The notes below the pieces were generated by a model. The model worked only from the letters and a program-made list of their open reading frames with translations. It was not told where the DNA came from and made no database searches. Shown here piece by piece: positions 44,070 to 51,732 of a stretch of 64,000 nt of DNA. The DNA is from Vibrio sp. SCSIO 43136. Lineage in GTDB: Bacteria; Pseudomonadota; Gammaproteobacteria; Enterobacterales; Vibrionaceae. Numbering within the stretch: the stretch's first letter is position 1; every line of letters starts with the position of its first letter. The stretch spans positions 744,001 through 808,000 of the forward strand of contig NZ_CP071849.1 of the NCBI RefSeq assembly GCF_023716565.1, given 5' to 3'. Both the position numbers and the translations under genes were made by a program.

Positions 44070-47000
44070 ATGTCTAAAATCCAAGTTACTGGCCCGTTGG
44101 AAGATCCTACTAACAGTGCTTCACCAAACACCCAGTTAAGAATAACAACCACCCAAGGATACGGCCCGACACTAACTGGCGCTTTCTCTATCCAGAAAAC
44201 TGACACAAACGGCAACTATGACTTTCCACTAAACTGGGCTGTTCACTTGCTAGAGGCTCGTTATGGTGCGGCTTGGATTGTGTTGGGCAAAGTGGTCGTC
44301 AACAAAGATACGCCATCCCCAATCACTATTTCACAGCTACTTAAATACACCACGCCGTTAACTCCGCCAGAGATTGAGCTGATCAAGCGTTTAACCGAAG
44401 AGGCACGCTTACATAAAGTGGCCGCTGGCCAAAGCGCTGCGGAGGCATCAGATTATAAGGATAAAGCGAAGGCGTCAGAACAGCTTGCATTTAAGTATCG
44501 GAATGAGGCTGAAGGCTTTAAGAATGAAGCGAAGAAGATCACCGGCTTAGATAAGGTTGAAGAGGCTGTAGATAAGGCGCTGGATGATCGTCATTTGTAT
44601 ATGATGACGGAAGCGCAGGGTAATGCGATCTCGAAAGCCATTGAGGAACAATACGCAGCATCCGGCCAAGTGCACATGGGTAAGCATGGCGCTGAGTCCT
44701 CCAACCAGCACGTTATTAACGAGGGTATGTGGACTCGACCAAATGATCCTTTAGCGGCGAATAAACTATTCCTGGGTAAATGGGGTCTAGGCTCAGCAGG
44801 AGAGTCGAAAACAGATTACCCAGTGTTGTATATGGCAGGGTTCGAAAGGAAGTTTGTCTTTAACCAAAGCACTGCGTTCAATACCTCTGTTGCTGAGTTT
44901 CCAGAAGCAGAGCAAGGCACTCGCTCGTTTAATAAAGATACCGGCGTATCGATAGATTACTTCAAAGAAGTCGATCCGAAGTACGGGGACAAGGCGCAAA
45001 CTGTCAATGAGGCTGTTTGTAGAAATTTCGAGGGACCAGCGCTTAAGAACGGTGACTACCGACTTGGAACGCTTCACTGGACGCTTCAAGGTACGCCAAC
45101 TTTCACGGTTGCTAATGGTGTGGCCACAGTTGCAACGACAACACTGGGCGACGGCATCATTCCGAGCACTAAGCTCGATGTCGGCAAATCAAATACCATC
45201 GAGATTGTGGTTAACGAAATCTCTGCTGGTGGAGGTGTTAACTTCAAGTACCAACTGGCGTCAGGAACACGCTCGATAGCACTGACGAAAGGCTACAACA
45301 AAATCACTGTAGCTGATGTTGGCCAGACGGGTGATTGCTCCATTGTAAGCGGTGCAGCAACGACAACATTCAAGCTGGATAGTGTTTCTATTCGTCCAAC
45401 AGCTAGTGAGGTGGTAGTTGACCGTCACGATTTGCTAGGTGTGGAAGGTTTCCATGAAGTTGATAACCTGGAGTGTTTCGCTGACGGCAACATTCACGAT
45501 ACGGCACTAACTTTTGGTGATACCGGCATCCCTACAGTTGAGTCTAGCCGCCCTGTTTCATACTTTGCGATGTATGACGGGCATCGGGCGGCGAAAGGGC
45601 GCTGTGTCAAGATAGCGGACTTGACGCTTGAGCAGCGGGTTAAGGTGTTTAGGTACCAGGGTGCACTAACTTATTTGAATGAAGCTGGGAGTATTACGCA
45701 CGTAAGAAAGCGCATTTGTACTTACGCTGGTATTGGGAACTTTGATTGGGAATGCGTAGAGAGTACAGATTCAAAAACACAAATACTTAGACACTCAAAC
45801 TATGGCAGAGTTTGGGCGCAGGGTTCGAGTGATGAAAAGCCAAGTCTTGGCGGTTATAGTTCATTAAACTATCTGTCCAATGAAAATGCAGCGGTTACGG
45901 AAAAGCAAACTGGTTTATTTACTGTGAATAATGGCTCGACTATCGCTTACAAAGGCAAATGTCACTTTCTTGTATTGACCACCGTAAAACGTCGGAACCA
46001 AGGGGCATATCACGAACGGTTTAACAAGAATGGCTGTGCTGGTTTTGCATCGGTAAGTAGCCCTACACATCAGGTTCATTGGTATATAAAAAGCGGTGGT
46101 TCAGCAGTAGGGAAAGAACCTACCAGCGCGAAAGATTGCTTTATCGGCTATAACTCTGGCGGAAGCAAAACGGAACGAGTTGGTTCTGGCAGTGTCGCAG
46201 TCGGTTGGTCAGCATATGCAGACGGCAGGTTTTACGATGCAATTTACGCTGACGGCGACGTAGTAGATTATCGTTTATCAGCTAGTGATATCAGTCCGTA
46301 TATCGGTGAAATTCGAGAGCGCATTAAGTCTGCGAAATATCGTGGTAAAGAGCAAGTAGTTTGTAGCTTCCCAAGTGCAATAACGAATAAAACTGCAACT
46401 TCTTACTTATCATTCGGCGAAACTAGACCGCACTTCTTGAGTGATATTGGAACAGGCAAAAATGTTTCGTGGAAAGTTCACATTGTACGTGGTAGCGCTT
46501 TACATAAGACATTACCAGTTTATCAAGCGGGGTACTCAAGCGGCGTTGGTTGGAACGTTAGAACTGGCTTAGGAGTGCCAGAAGAACACGGAGCACTATC
46601 AACCGATTTAATCATTCTTGAACGAACTATTGACAGCTCAGTTAGTGGCGCATTCAGCGCTAAAATGGTGATTGGCAACCCTGCTAACTTGCTGAAAATT
46701 GATGAGCTAAAATTTGGCTGGGAAGGCACTTGGTGTCGTGTTATCCCAGATGCAGCGACACGAACTCCATTTAGTAGAAAGTCATTAGTAAACATTTCAA
46801 AGAATGTTTACACAGACGATAACGGTGCAACTTGGAAAACTCAAGACTGGGCTATAAATACTAACACTAATGATGGTGGTTCGGTTTCTGCTAATCGAGT
46901 GATTATTGCTAACTACACAGCATACGCAAAACAAACAGAGCCTATGATGAACGCAGTTGTTTACAACGGTTCGAAAGGACTAGGTAATGTTTGGTCGAGT

Positions 47001-47711
47001 GCTGATTTATTCCCGACTCAAGGCTGTTTATTAATTGAATCTCTTATTGGGAAAGTAGCTAAAGATAGTCAAGATGGAAATCAACGAAAAGAGTTTTGTT
47101 TGCTTGAAACCGGTATGGATACAACTAATAGAAAGCTGTATAACGCCCACGCACCTAAGCATTCTCAGATTTCGTTAAAAGCCCCTCTTAACAATAGTCC
47201 AGCAGTAAAAGCGATGCTTTATGATAACGTGACTAATCAACAGTTTATTCCGATGTTTGCGTTTAATGAGTTGGTTTGGGGAAGTGTTACAGCAGTAGAA
47301 GCAGACGGCACTAAAGGTGAGACGTATGAGAAGGGAAAAACATACAATGTTATGAATGGATCGGTATTAGTTGCGCATGTGGTTTGTGTGAACGGAACTA
47401 CTACAGGCTTTAATGCAAATATGGTGCGCCAAGGCGACAACTGGTATCACAAAGACTCTGGGACATTAAACTTTGTTTCTGTTAGAGGTGGGTCTGGTAA
47501 CTGGGGTGACGACTCGACTATACGTATCATAGATAATGTTTCTACGTTCACTAACTTGAACGGCGATACTTGTCTATACGGTACGCATAAACTCGCTATC
47601 CCTTGCGGGTGGGTTAAGCAAGTTGCGAAAGCTGGCTCAAGTTCCACAAGTGATCTTGCTGTGCCGGATGTAGTTCAAAGCTACTACCAGCCAGTTATCT
47701 ACAACTCATAA
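44070..47711 (+). CDS. Large tail fibre protein
   Basis: A 1213-residue fibre. The N-terminal 95 residues match the lambda-type tail fibre N-terminal domain (GAFSIQKTDTNGNYDFPLNW, then WIVLGKVVVNKDTPSPITIS, LLKYTTPLTPPE). A coiled coil follows (about 105-185: AAGQSAAEASDYKDKAKASE). The rest is a long beta-structured shaft and tip with no clear chaperone domain. It probably sets host range. The 3' two thirds are the part expected to vary between related phages. Confidence 0.85.
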   Translation: MSKIQVTGPLEDPTNSASPNTQLRITTTQGYGPTLTGAFSIQKTDTNGNYDFPLNWAVHLLEARYGAAWIVLGKVVVNKDTPSPITISQLLKYTTPLTPPEIELIKRLTEEARLHKVAAGQSAAEASDYKDKAKASEQLAFKYRNEAEGFKNEAKKITGLDKVEEAVDKALDDRHLYMMTEAQGNAISKAIEEQYAASGQVHMGKHGAESSNQHVINEGMWTRPNDPLAANKLFLGKWGLGSAGESKTDYPVLYMAGFERKFVFNQSTAFNTSVAEFPEAEQGTRSFNKDTGVSIDYFKEVDPKYGDKAQTVNEAVCRNFEGPALKNGDYRLGTLHWTLQGTPTFTVANGVATVATTTLGDGIIPSTKLDVGKSNTIEIVVNEISAGGGVNFKYQLASGTRSIALTKGYNKITVADVGQTGDCSIVSGAATTTFKLDSVSIRPTASEVVVDRHDLLGVEGFHEVDNLECFADGNIHDTALTFGDTGIPTVESSRPVSYFAMYDGHRAAKGRCVKIADLTLEQRVKVFRYQGALTYLNEAGSITHVRKRICTYAGIGNFDWECVESTDSKTQILRHSNYGRVWAQGSSDEKPSLGGYSSLNYLSNENAAVTEKQTGLFTVNNGSTIAYKGKCHFLVLTTVKRRNQGAYHERFNKNGCAGFASVSSPTHQVHWYIKSGGSAVGKEPTSAKDCFIGYNSGGSKTERVGSGSVAVGWSAYADGRFYDAIYADGDVVDYRLSASDISPYIGEIRERIKSAKYRGKEQVVCSFPSAITNKTATSYLSFGETRPHFLSDIGTGKNVSWKVHIVRGSALHKTLPVYQAGYSSGVGWNVRTGLGVPEEHGALSTDLIILERTIDSSVSGAFSAKMVIGNPANLLKIDELKFGWEGTWCRVIPDAATRTPFSRKSLVNISKNVYTDDNGATWKTQDWAINTNTNDGGSVSANRVIIANYTAYAKQTEPMMNAVVYNGSKGLGNVWSSADLFPTQGCLLIESLIGKVAKDSQDGNQRKEFCLLETGMDTTNRKLYNAHAPKHSQISLKAPLNNSPAVKAMLYDNVTNQQFIPMFAFNELVWGSVTAVEADGTKGETYEKGKTYNVMNGSVLVAHVVCVNGTTTGFNANMVRQGDNWYHKDSGTLNFVSVRGGSGNWGDDSTIRIIDNVSTFTNLNGDTCLYGTHKLAIPCGWVKQVAKAGSSSTSDLAVPDVVQSYYQPVIYNS

Positions 47712-47739
47712 TTAACTAGTGAGGTTGAGCCCAAATGGT

Positions 47740-47806
47740 CTAACGCTGCTTTGTATGGGGTATAGCATAGCGGCAAGGTGGTAAGTATGAAGCAGAAGGG
47801 CGTTAG
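47740..47806. repeat. Imperfect inverted repeat after fibre gene
   Basis: CTAACGC (47740-47746) pairs with GCGTTAG (47800-47806); inner TGCTT pairs with AAGCA with unequal spacing. The left end fits the integron attC form RYYYAAC, the right end misses GTTRRRY by one base. A decayed attC or an RNA structure are both possible. Confidence 0.35.
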
Positions 47807-47821
47807 CTTATCAGATAGCAA

Positions 47822-47840
47822 TGGTGTACTATTTACACTA
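47822..47840. promoter_or_regulatory. Operator 1 of right-end module
   Basis: TGGTGT-N7-ACACTA upstream of the HTH gene. It shares the GTGTAC...ACACTA form with two sites at 48046 and 48078. Confidence 0.65.
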
Positions 47841-47866
47841 CTTTGATTAGGTAATAGAGGCGTGAC

Positions 47867-48070
47867 ATGACACATGAAGATTACAAGGCAGCTCGTGCAG
47901 AGCTTGGATATAACGTTCAAGGATGGATTGAGAAGCTAGGAATATCAATGGACACGCACAAAAGCTATAACAGTGGTCGAAAAGAAGTGATGCAGCCAGT
48001 AGTGAATCACATCAATACACTACTTTCGCTAAATAAAATCCAAAAAAGTGTACTAGAAACACTAAAATAG
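47867..48070 (+). CDS. Small HTH regulator of right-end module
   Basis: A 67-residue protein with a helix-turn-helix (YKAARAELGYNVQGWIEKLG then ISMDTHKSYNSGRKE), like short phage XRE regulators that recognise a start of 'LG-x-x-x-W'. It is flanked by three copies of one operator: one before the gene, one over its last codons and one in the next promoter. Autoregulation and control of the downstream small genes are therefore likely. Confidence 0.7.
   Translation: MTHEDYKAARAELGYNVQGWIEKLGISMDTHKSYNSGRKEVMQPVVNHINTLLSLNKIQKSVLETLK
48046..48064. promoter_or_regulatory. Operator 2 of right-end module
   Basis: AAGTGT-N7-ACACTA overlapping the last codons of the HTH gene, 32 bp (centre to centre) from operator 3. 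Confidence 0.65.
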
Positions 48071-48071
48071 C

Positions 48072-48100
48072 TTGCGTTAGTGTACGTGAGACACTATAAT
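48072..48100 (+). promoter_or_regulatory. Promoter with operator 3 in its spacer
   Basis: TTGCGT (48072-48077) and TATAAT (48095-48100) are 17 bp apart. Operator 3, TAGTGT-N7-ACACTA (48078-48096), fills the spacer, so bound HTH protein would block initiation. Confidence 0.75.
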
Positions 48101-48152
48101 AGTATCCAGAAGTTGAGGCAATGGTGCTGAAACAGAAACCTAAGGAAATCGG

Positions 48153-48260
48153 ATGCTTGATAAAGTGGACAAACTCTTAGGTATCATACTCAAGTTAGTT
48201 CAAATTGGAGTCCTGTTAAAATTCCCTGAACTACTTGAGATGATACTAAAGAGCCTTTAA
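48153..48260 (+). CDS. 35-residue hydrophobic peptide
   Basis: AAGGAAATCGG precedes an ATG encoding a very hydrophobic, amphipathic peptide (MLDKVDKLLGIILKLVQIGV, ending LEMILKSL). Small membrane-active toxin peptides look like this. It is the first frame after the operator-controlled promoter. No family recognised. Confidence 0.45.
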   Translation: MLDKVDKLLGIILKLVQIGVLLKFPELLEMILKSL

Positions 48261-48309
48261 AGACACGGGGGAGGAAACTCCCCCACATCAAGCACTGTAG
48301 CATAAAGTT

Positions 48310-48408
48310 ATGAAAAAAGAGACTAAAGACTGGCTGAAAGCAGCCGCAATAGCAGTAATTGGCGTAGGTGCCTGTTACGTAGGTCTAACTTACTACTGGG
48401 GCTTCTAG
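48310..48408 (+). CDS. 32-residue single-helix membrane peptide
   Basis: MKKETKDWLKAAAIAVIGVG continues to one transmembrane helix ending YYWGF. It follows the 35-residue peptide by 49 bases. A weak ribosome site. May be a phage accessory peptide. Confidence 0.4.
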   Translation: MKKETKDWLKAAAIAVIGVGACYVGLTYYWGF

Positions 48409-48476
48409 CCTTATGTGCAAACGTGTCTAAGCGTCAGCTTGGCGCTTAGGCCAATTAACTTATAGGGAAAATTTAA

Positions 48477-48866
48477 ATGTACCCACCTGTTGGAGAGTGT
48501 GGCCGCTTTAAGCTACAAATGTATCGTGGTAAGAAAGCGAAAAGCGAGAGGTTGTCAAACCAGTTTGCTAGTGACCCTGGGGATTACGGTTGTGGAGAGT
48601 ACTGGGCAGACAATTATGAATTTGCCAAAGGCTACGGTGATGTACAGCAAAAGCTAATTGAATTGGACTGTGTTTACCATATTCCTGCGGAGGAATTGAC
48701 ACAGCTAATAGAACAGTTTCGAACTTGCAAAGTGCAAGATGGCCACGAACAGAGGCTAATCAATTCTCAAAGATTGACAAATCATTTTAAACAACAAGGG
48801 TACCAAGCAGTTCTTACTACTGGATATGAGGATTTTACAACGAAAGGGTTGTGTATATTTGCTTAA
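48477..48866 (+). CDS. Moron protein with ADP-ribosyltransferase-like pattern
   Basis: A 129-residue protein. YRG (residues 16-18), then GDYGCGEYWADNYEFAKGY (about 36-54) and LIELDCVYHIPAEEL (about 60-75) follow the order of ART-fold proteins: Arg motif, G-x-G-x-Y-W core with helix carrying A-x-x-Y, then strand. A clear catalytic Glu motif is not certain. It is the last gene before attR, in a typical moron position. The ART call is a pattern-level inference. Confidence 0.5.
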   Translation: MYPPVGECGRFKLQMYRGKKAKSERLSNQFASDPGDYGCGEYWADNYEFAKGYGDVQQKLIELDCVYHIPAEELTQLIEQFRTCKVQDGHEQRLINSQRLTNHFKQQGYQAVLTTGYEDFTTKGLCIFA

Positions 48867-48995
48867 AACTCGGCAAAAGTTCGGAGAATGGGCAACACAT
48901 AGCTGGGTACCTTTCTATGTCCCAAATCCGTCCCATGGATTTTTCTATCTTACATAGGCTATTGAATTTAAATGAGTAAATATCACTTGTACGCA

Positions 48996-49026
48996 AAATG
49001 TTCGAGACTTGGTACAAGATGGCATC
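48996..49026. repeat. attR core (31-bp direct repeat)
   Basis: Identical to 10717-10747. It starts the second partial copy of the tdh 3' end. Confidence 0.75.
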
Positions 49027-49153
49027 ACTGATCCAATCGGGTCTGGATCTGTCCCCAATCATCACCCATAACTTCAAGGTTGATGACTTCCAAAAAGGCT
49101 TCGACACTATGCGTAGCGGGCTTTCTGGTAAAGTGATACTTGATTGGGAGTGA
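48996..49153 (+). pseudogene. tdh: Displaced 3' fragment of tdh
   Basis: The frame reads [20 protein letters not shown], continues to [13 protein letters not shown] and stops TGA. It matches the last 51 codons of tdh with many silent changes and a few substitutions (Thr-Pro to Ser-Pro, His to Asn, Glu-Ala to Asp-Thr). It has no start or upstream part. It is either the original chromosomal 3' end displaced by the phage or the attachment copy of the neighbouring element. Confidence 0.85.
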
Positions 49154-49196
49154 TGCTGGTGGCTGAAATGGGCAAGTAATATAAATCTCTGATGCA

Positions 49197-49212
49197 CTGT
49201 ATGTAATAACAG
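49197..49212. promoter_or_regulatory. CTGT-N8-ACAG palindrome near second tdh copy
   Basis: CTGTATGTAATAACAG fits the LexA-box form and sits 44 bp after the TGA of the tdh fragment, matching the site at 10919-10934. Confidence 0.5.
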
Positions 49213-49250
49213 TCAACTAGTAGATTTAGGCATAAATGCAGATTCAATTT

Positions 49251-49303
49251 GCCCCAATTTTGCCCCAAAGCCAAAAATAAAATGCCCCAAGATTCTTGGG
49301 GTA
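49251..49303. repeat. Three spaced GCCCCAA repeats and terminal hairpin
   Basis: GCCCCAA at 49251, 49262 and 49284 (spacing 11 and 22). The third pairs with TTGGGG to form a hairpin ending near 49303. Counterpart of the GACCCAA set at the left end. Confidence 0.55.
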
Positions 49304-49339
49304 TTTCTTCGATTAAAGCATTGAAAAATAGACAAACTT

Positions 49340-50290
49340 CTAGAAGTGGTATTTCATTATCTGCTTATGTTCTTTGGGGTACTTCGCACGCCTGTACTTA
49401 ACTCGAGCTTGATACTTTTTAGCTTGCTCAACATTATTTTTGTATGCAACAGCTCGTTCATAGCAGCAGGCTTTTCCATTGTTGTAACGGTAGTATCCAA
49501 CCACCTCCTGAGTTAAAAGAGCTTCAAGTCTATGCCAATGATCACTCGCTTTCAGTCTGGCAACTAGTCCGGAATCAATCCAGTTTAGTATGTTGGCCAT
49601 GTTGTCTATCATAATCTTCAGACTATGGATAGTGTGTCTAGGTTTTTGGGGAATAAATCCGGCAGTACCTGTTGGGCTAATCTCTCTAAATTTTAGGAGT
49701 GAGTCATGATGACCTAGACGGTTTCGTAATAGGCGAACCTTATCTAGCAAATCTCTCAATTGGTTGATAAACGAGATGTCGTGAGATGGTGCGTGAGGGA
49801 ACATGTTTTGCAAGACACTTTGTCGAATTTGGTTGAATGAACGGTGTCTCAGCTGGTTGATTGCATTTGGCCAAAAGGCAAATGTAAGTTTGGCAACTAC
49901 AGCATCAGGTGATACAGCCTTACCCGCCTGATTTAGTTGATAAATAGCATCTTGCAGTTTACCTAGTGAACCAGTATATGATACGGAGCCATTTTGGTTG
50001 TTTCTTCGTCTGCCATTGAGCTGGTGTGGGATGTGCATTGGAGCGTTTTGTGCTGATATGACACTGATACCCATCCAATCAAAGCTATCGCTATTGTTTG
50101 GGCAATAGTGAGCAGAAAGAGCAAAATGAACTGTATTTCTCAACACAATTTCAAAATCGTTCATTACTGCCAAGAATGATGACGATAGAACTTGATGCCA
50201 GCGGTAAATCCCTTGAAAGTCATCTTTTCCTGTTGTTTGGAAAAAATTCTCGAAGGTTACTTTGCGTGGAGTGGAAAGGTAGTCATGCAT
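49340..50290 (-). CDS. Abi-family protein with HEPN motif (abortive infection candidate)
   Basis: A 316-residue protein of the Abi_2/AbiD-F type. The N-terminal region (QGIYRWHQVLSSSFLAVMND) and the central LRNRLGHHDSLL (about residues 190-203) give the R-x4-6-H motif of HEPN RNases. The C-terminal 60 residues are basic. Abi_2 proteins abort phage infection; several HEPN members cleave RNA. It occupies the place where an integrase would be expected beside the tdh fragment, and is read toward it. Confidence 0.8.
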   Translation of the reverse strand: MHDYLSTPRKVTFENFFQTTGKDDFQGIYRWHQVLSSSFLAVMNDFEIVLRNTVHFALSAHYCPNNSDSFDWMGISVISAQNAPMHIPHQLNGRRRNNQNGSVSYTGSLGKLQDAIYQLNQAGKAVSPDAVVAKLTFAFWPNAINQLRHRSFNQIRQSVLQNMFPHAPSHDISFINQLRDLLDKVRLLRNRLGHHDSLLKFREISPTGTAGFIPQKPRHTIHSLKIMIDNMANILNWIDSGLVARLKASDHWHRLEALLTQEVVGYYRYNNGKACCYERAVAYKNNVEQAKKYQARVKYRRAKYPKEHKQIMKYHF

Positions 50291-50336
50291 TGGGCATTTC
50301 GTTATAGTTAGATTTATTAACGTCCAGATAGCAAAA

Positions 50337-50354
50337 AACCTGCCGTAGCAGGTT
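50337..50354 (-). terminator. Terminator upstream of the Abi gene
   Basis: AACCTGC / GCAGGTT stem with a CGTA loop; T-run on the minus strand. It would insulate the Abi gene from leftward readthrough. Confidence 0.6.
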
Positions 50355-50529
50355 CTTCACTTATTTTTTATAGCAGCGCGTCTCATAGAGTTAAAACTGC
50401 TATCTCTTCAAAACAGATACTAAGTCATATGAACCTTAGGTTCAAGTTTAATTGTATGGCCAACTTACATTTTGTTTTGTAAGCATCACCTAAACCCTCA
50501 ATTGATATGGATAACTTTAAGTTTCAAAG

Positions 50530-50728
50530 GTGTCTTGATCAACTCACTCACTAGTATCAGCCGAAGAGCTAAGCATGTTGAAGTCTCTTTCAAACCACCT
50601 CGAAAGGTTCTATACAACACCTAGCTATTGATGCTACTGGCCTCAAGGTATACGGAGAAGGAGAGTGGAAGGTTAAAAAGCACGGTACTGATGGTAAGCG
50701 TAGAGTCTGGAGAAAGTGTATTCTTTAG
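50530..50728 (+). pseudogene. IS5-family transposase remnant
   Basis: Two frames of an IS5/IS903-type transposase survive: INSLTSISRRAKHVEVSFK (about 50530-50602), then after a frame change IQHLAIDATGLKVYGEGEWK, which holds the first catalytic Asp of the DDE set, ending at a TAG at 50726-50728. Both ends of the gene are missing and no terminal inverted repeats are visible. Confidence 0.75.
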
Positions 50729-50838
50729 ATTTAAAAATAGGAAGTGCGTTCTGAAGTTGAAAGCTCCTTGATTGCATTCAGTTCCATATGATGTCAGGAT
50801 TTTTTAACGTGCATGTTTTTCAATAAAAAGGATCTTTT

Positions 50839-51645
50839 TTGAAAGAGTTAATTGCAACCGCTAACTGCGTTATCGAATCTAAAAATGATCTCCCTTTCTC
50901 GGTATACACAGCCAAGAAGGAGCAAGTAATTTCCAACGTACCAATAGCAAAACCTTTATTGATTTTTGTCCTCAGTGGTACGAAAAAACTCGGGCAAGGT
51001 GATGGGATAACCAGTTCTTCGGGAAGCTTTGTATTTCTATCGAATAATCCAAAAATAGACATGAGGAACATTCCTAGTCAAGATGATTATTTTGCGGTGC
51101 TCATTGAGTTTGAATTTAGCGACTTTGAGTCTTTTTCCGGTTCGAGTCGCTCAAAAATTCAACATATCGAAGGTGAAATTACGCCGCTCATGCAGTATTC
51201 GTTAGACCAGTTTATGAATTTTTCTGGTTTAGCTCCTCAAGAGTTTACTCAAAACCGTAAGAAAGAAATCCTTGAAATTATCTACAAGAGTGGGCATGAA
51301 AACTTAGCCAGTTTAGCTAACGCTCCCACGTTAAGTGAGAGGATTCACTCCCTAATTATGTCGAAGCTTCAAGAAAACTGGTCAGTAGAGATGCTTTCTG
51401 AAAAGCTTTTCATGAGCTCCTCTACGCTTAGACGTCGTTTAAAGGCTGAAGGCACATCGATAACAGAGCTAAGAAATCGTGCACGTTTGGGGCAAGGATT
51501 ACATTTACTGCAAACCACGACGAATAGCATCGGGGATATTGCGGAGCTTTGTGGCTTTCAATCTCAATCTCGATTCTCAGAGCAATTTAAGCTCTTATTT
51601 AACATGACACCTCGAGAACTGAGAAAAACCAAGATGGCGGATTAG
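50839..51645 (+). CDS. AraC-family transcriptional regulator
   Basis: A 268-residue regulator. The C-terminal 95 residues hold two helix-turn-helix motifs: WSVEMLSEKLFMSSSTLRRR, then NSIGDIAELCGFQSQSRFSE followed by QFKLLFNMTPRELRK. The N-terminal half is a cupin-like sensor domain of unknown ligand. Start is TTG at 50839 with AAAAGGA seven bases upstream. It is 87 bp upstream of elbB in the same direction; whether it controls elbB is unknown. Confidence 0.88.
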   Translation: MKELIATANCVIESKNDLPFSVYTAKKEQVISNVPIAKPLLIFVLSGTKKLGQGDGITSSSGSFVFLSNNPKIDMRNIPSQDDYFAVLIEFEFSDFESFSGSSRSKIQHIEGEITPLMQYSLDQFMNFSGLAPQEFTQNRKKEILEIIYKSGHENLASLANAPTLSERIHSLIMSKLQENWSVEMLSEKLFMSSSTLRRRLKAEGTSITELRNRARLGQGLHLLQTTTNSIGDIAELCGFQSQSRFSEQFKLLFNMTPRELRKTKMAD

Positions 51646-51732
51646 AGATAATTATTGCTCGATTTGTGTGTATTTGATTCATCGCATCGTGGATATAGTA
51701 AGACCTACTTCGATTGATAAAGAGGACTTATC

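Larger units (their letters stand above)
10717..49026. mobile_element. HK97-type siphoprophage, about 38.3 kb, inserted at 3' end of tdh
   Basis: The element is bounded by a 31-bp perfect direct repeat within tdh sequence (10717-10747 and 48996-49026). It begins with a leftward tyrosine integrase next to attL. Lambda-like order follows: int/xis arm, repressor/cro switch, replication, lysis, terminase, head, tail, fibre, moron genes. No essential module appears broken. The repressor has RecA-type self-cleavage motifs, so induction by DNA damage is expected. Whether it is still infectious cannot be told from sequence. Confidence 0.93.
49154..50728. mobile_element. Probable decayed second element at tdh
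   Basis: After the tdh fragment the sequence repeats the layout of the integrase end of the prophage: palindrome CTGT-N8-ACAG at +44, three CCCCAA repeats and a hairpin. No integrase follows; an Abi gene and an IS5-type relic do. The right limit is unknown. Confidence 0.5.
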
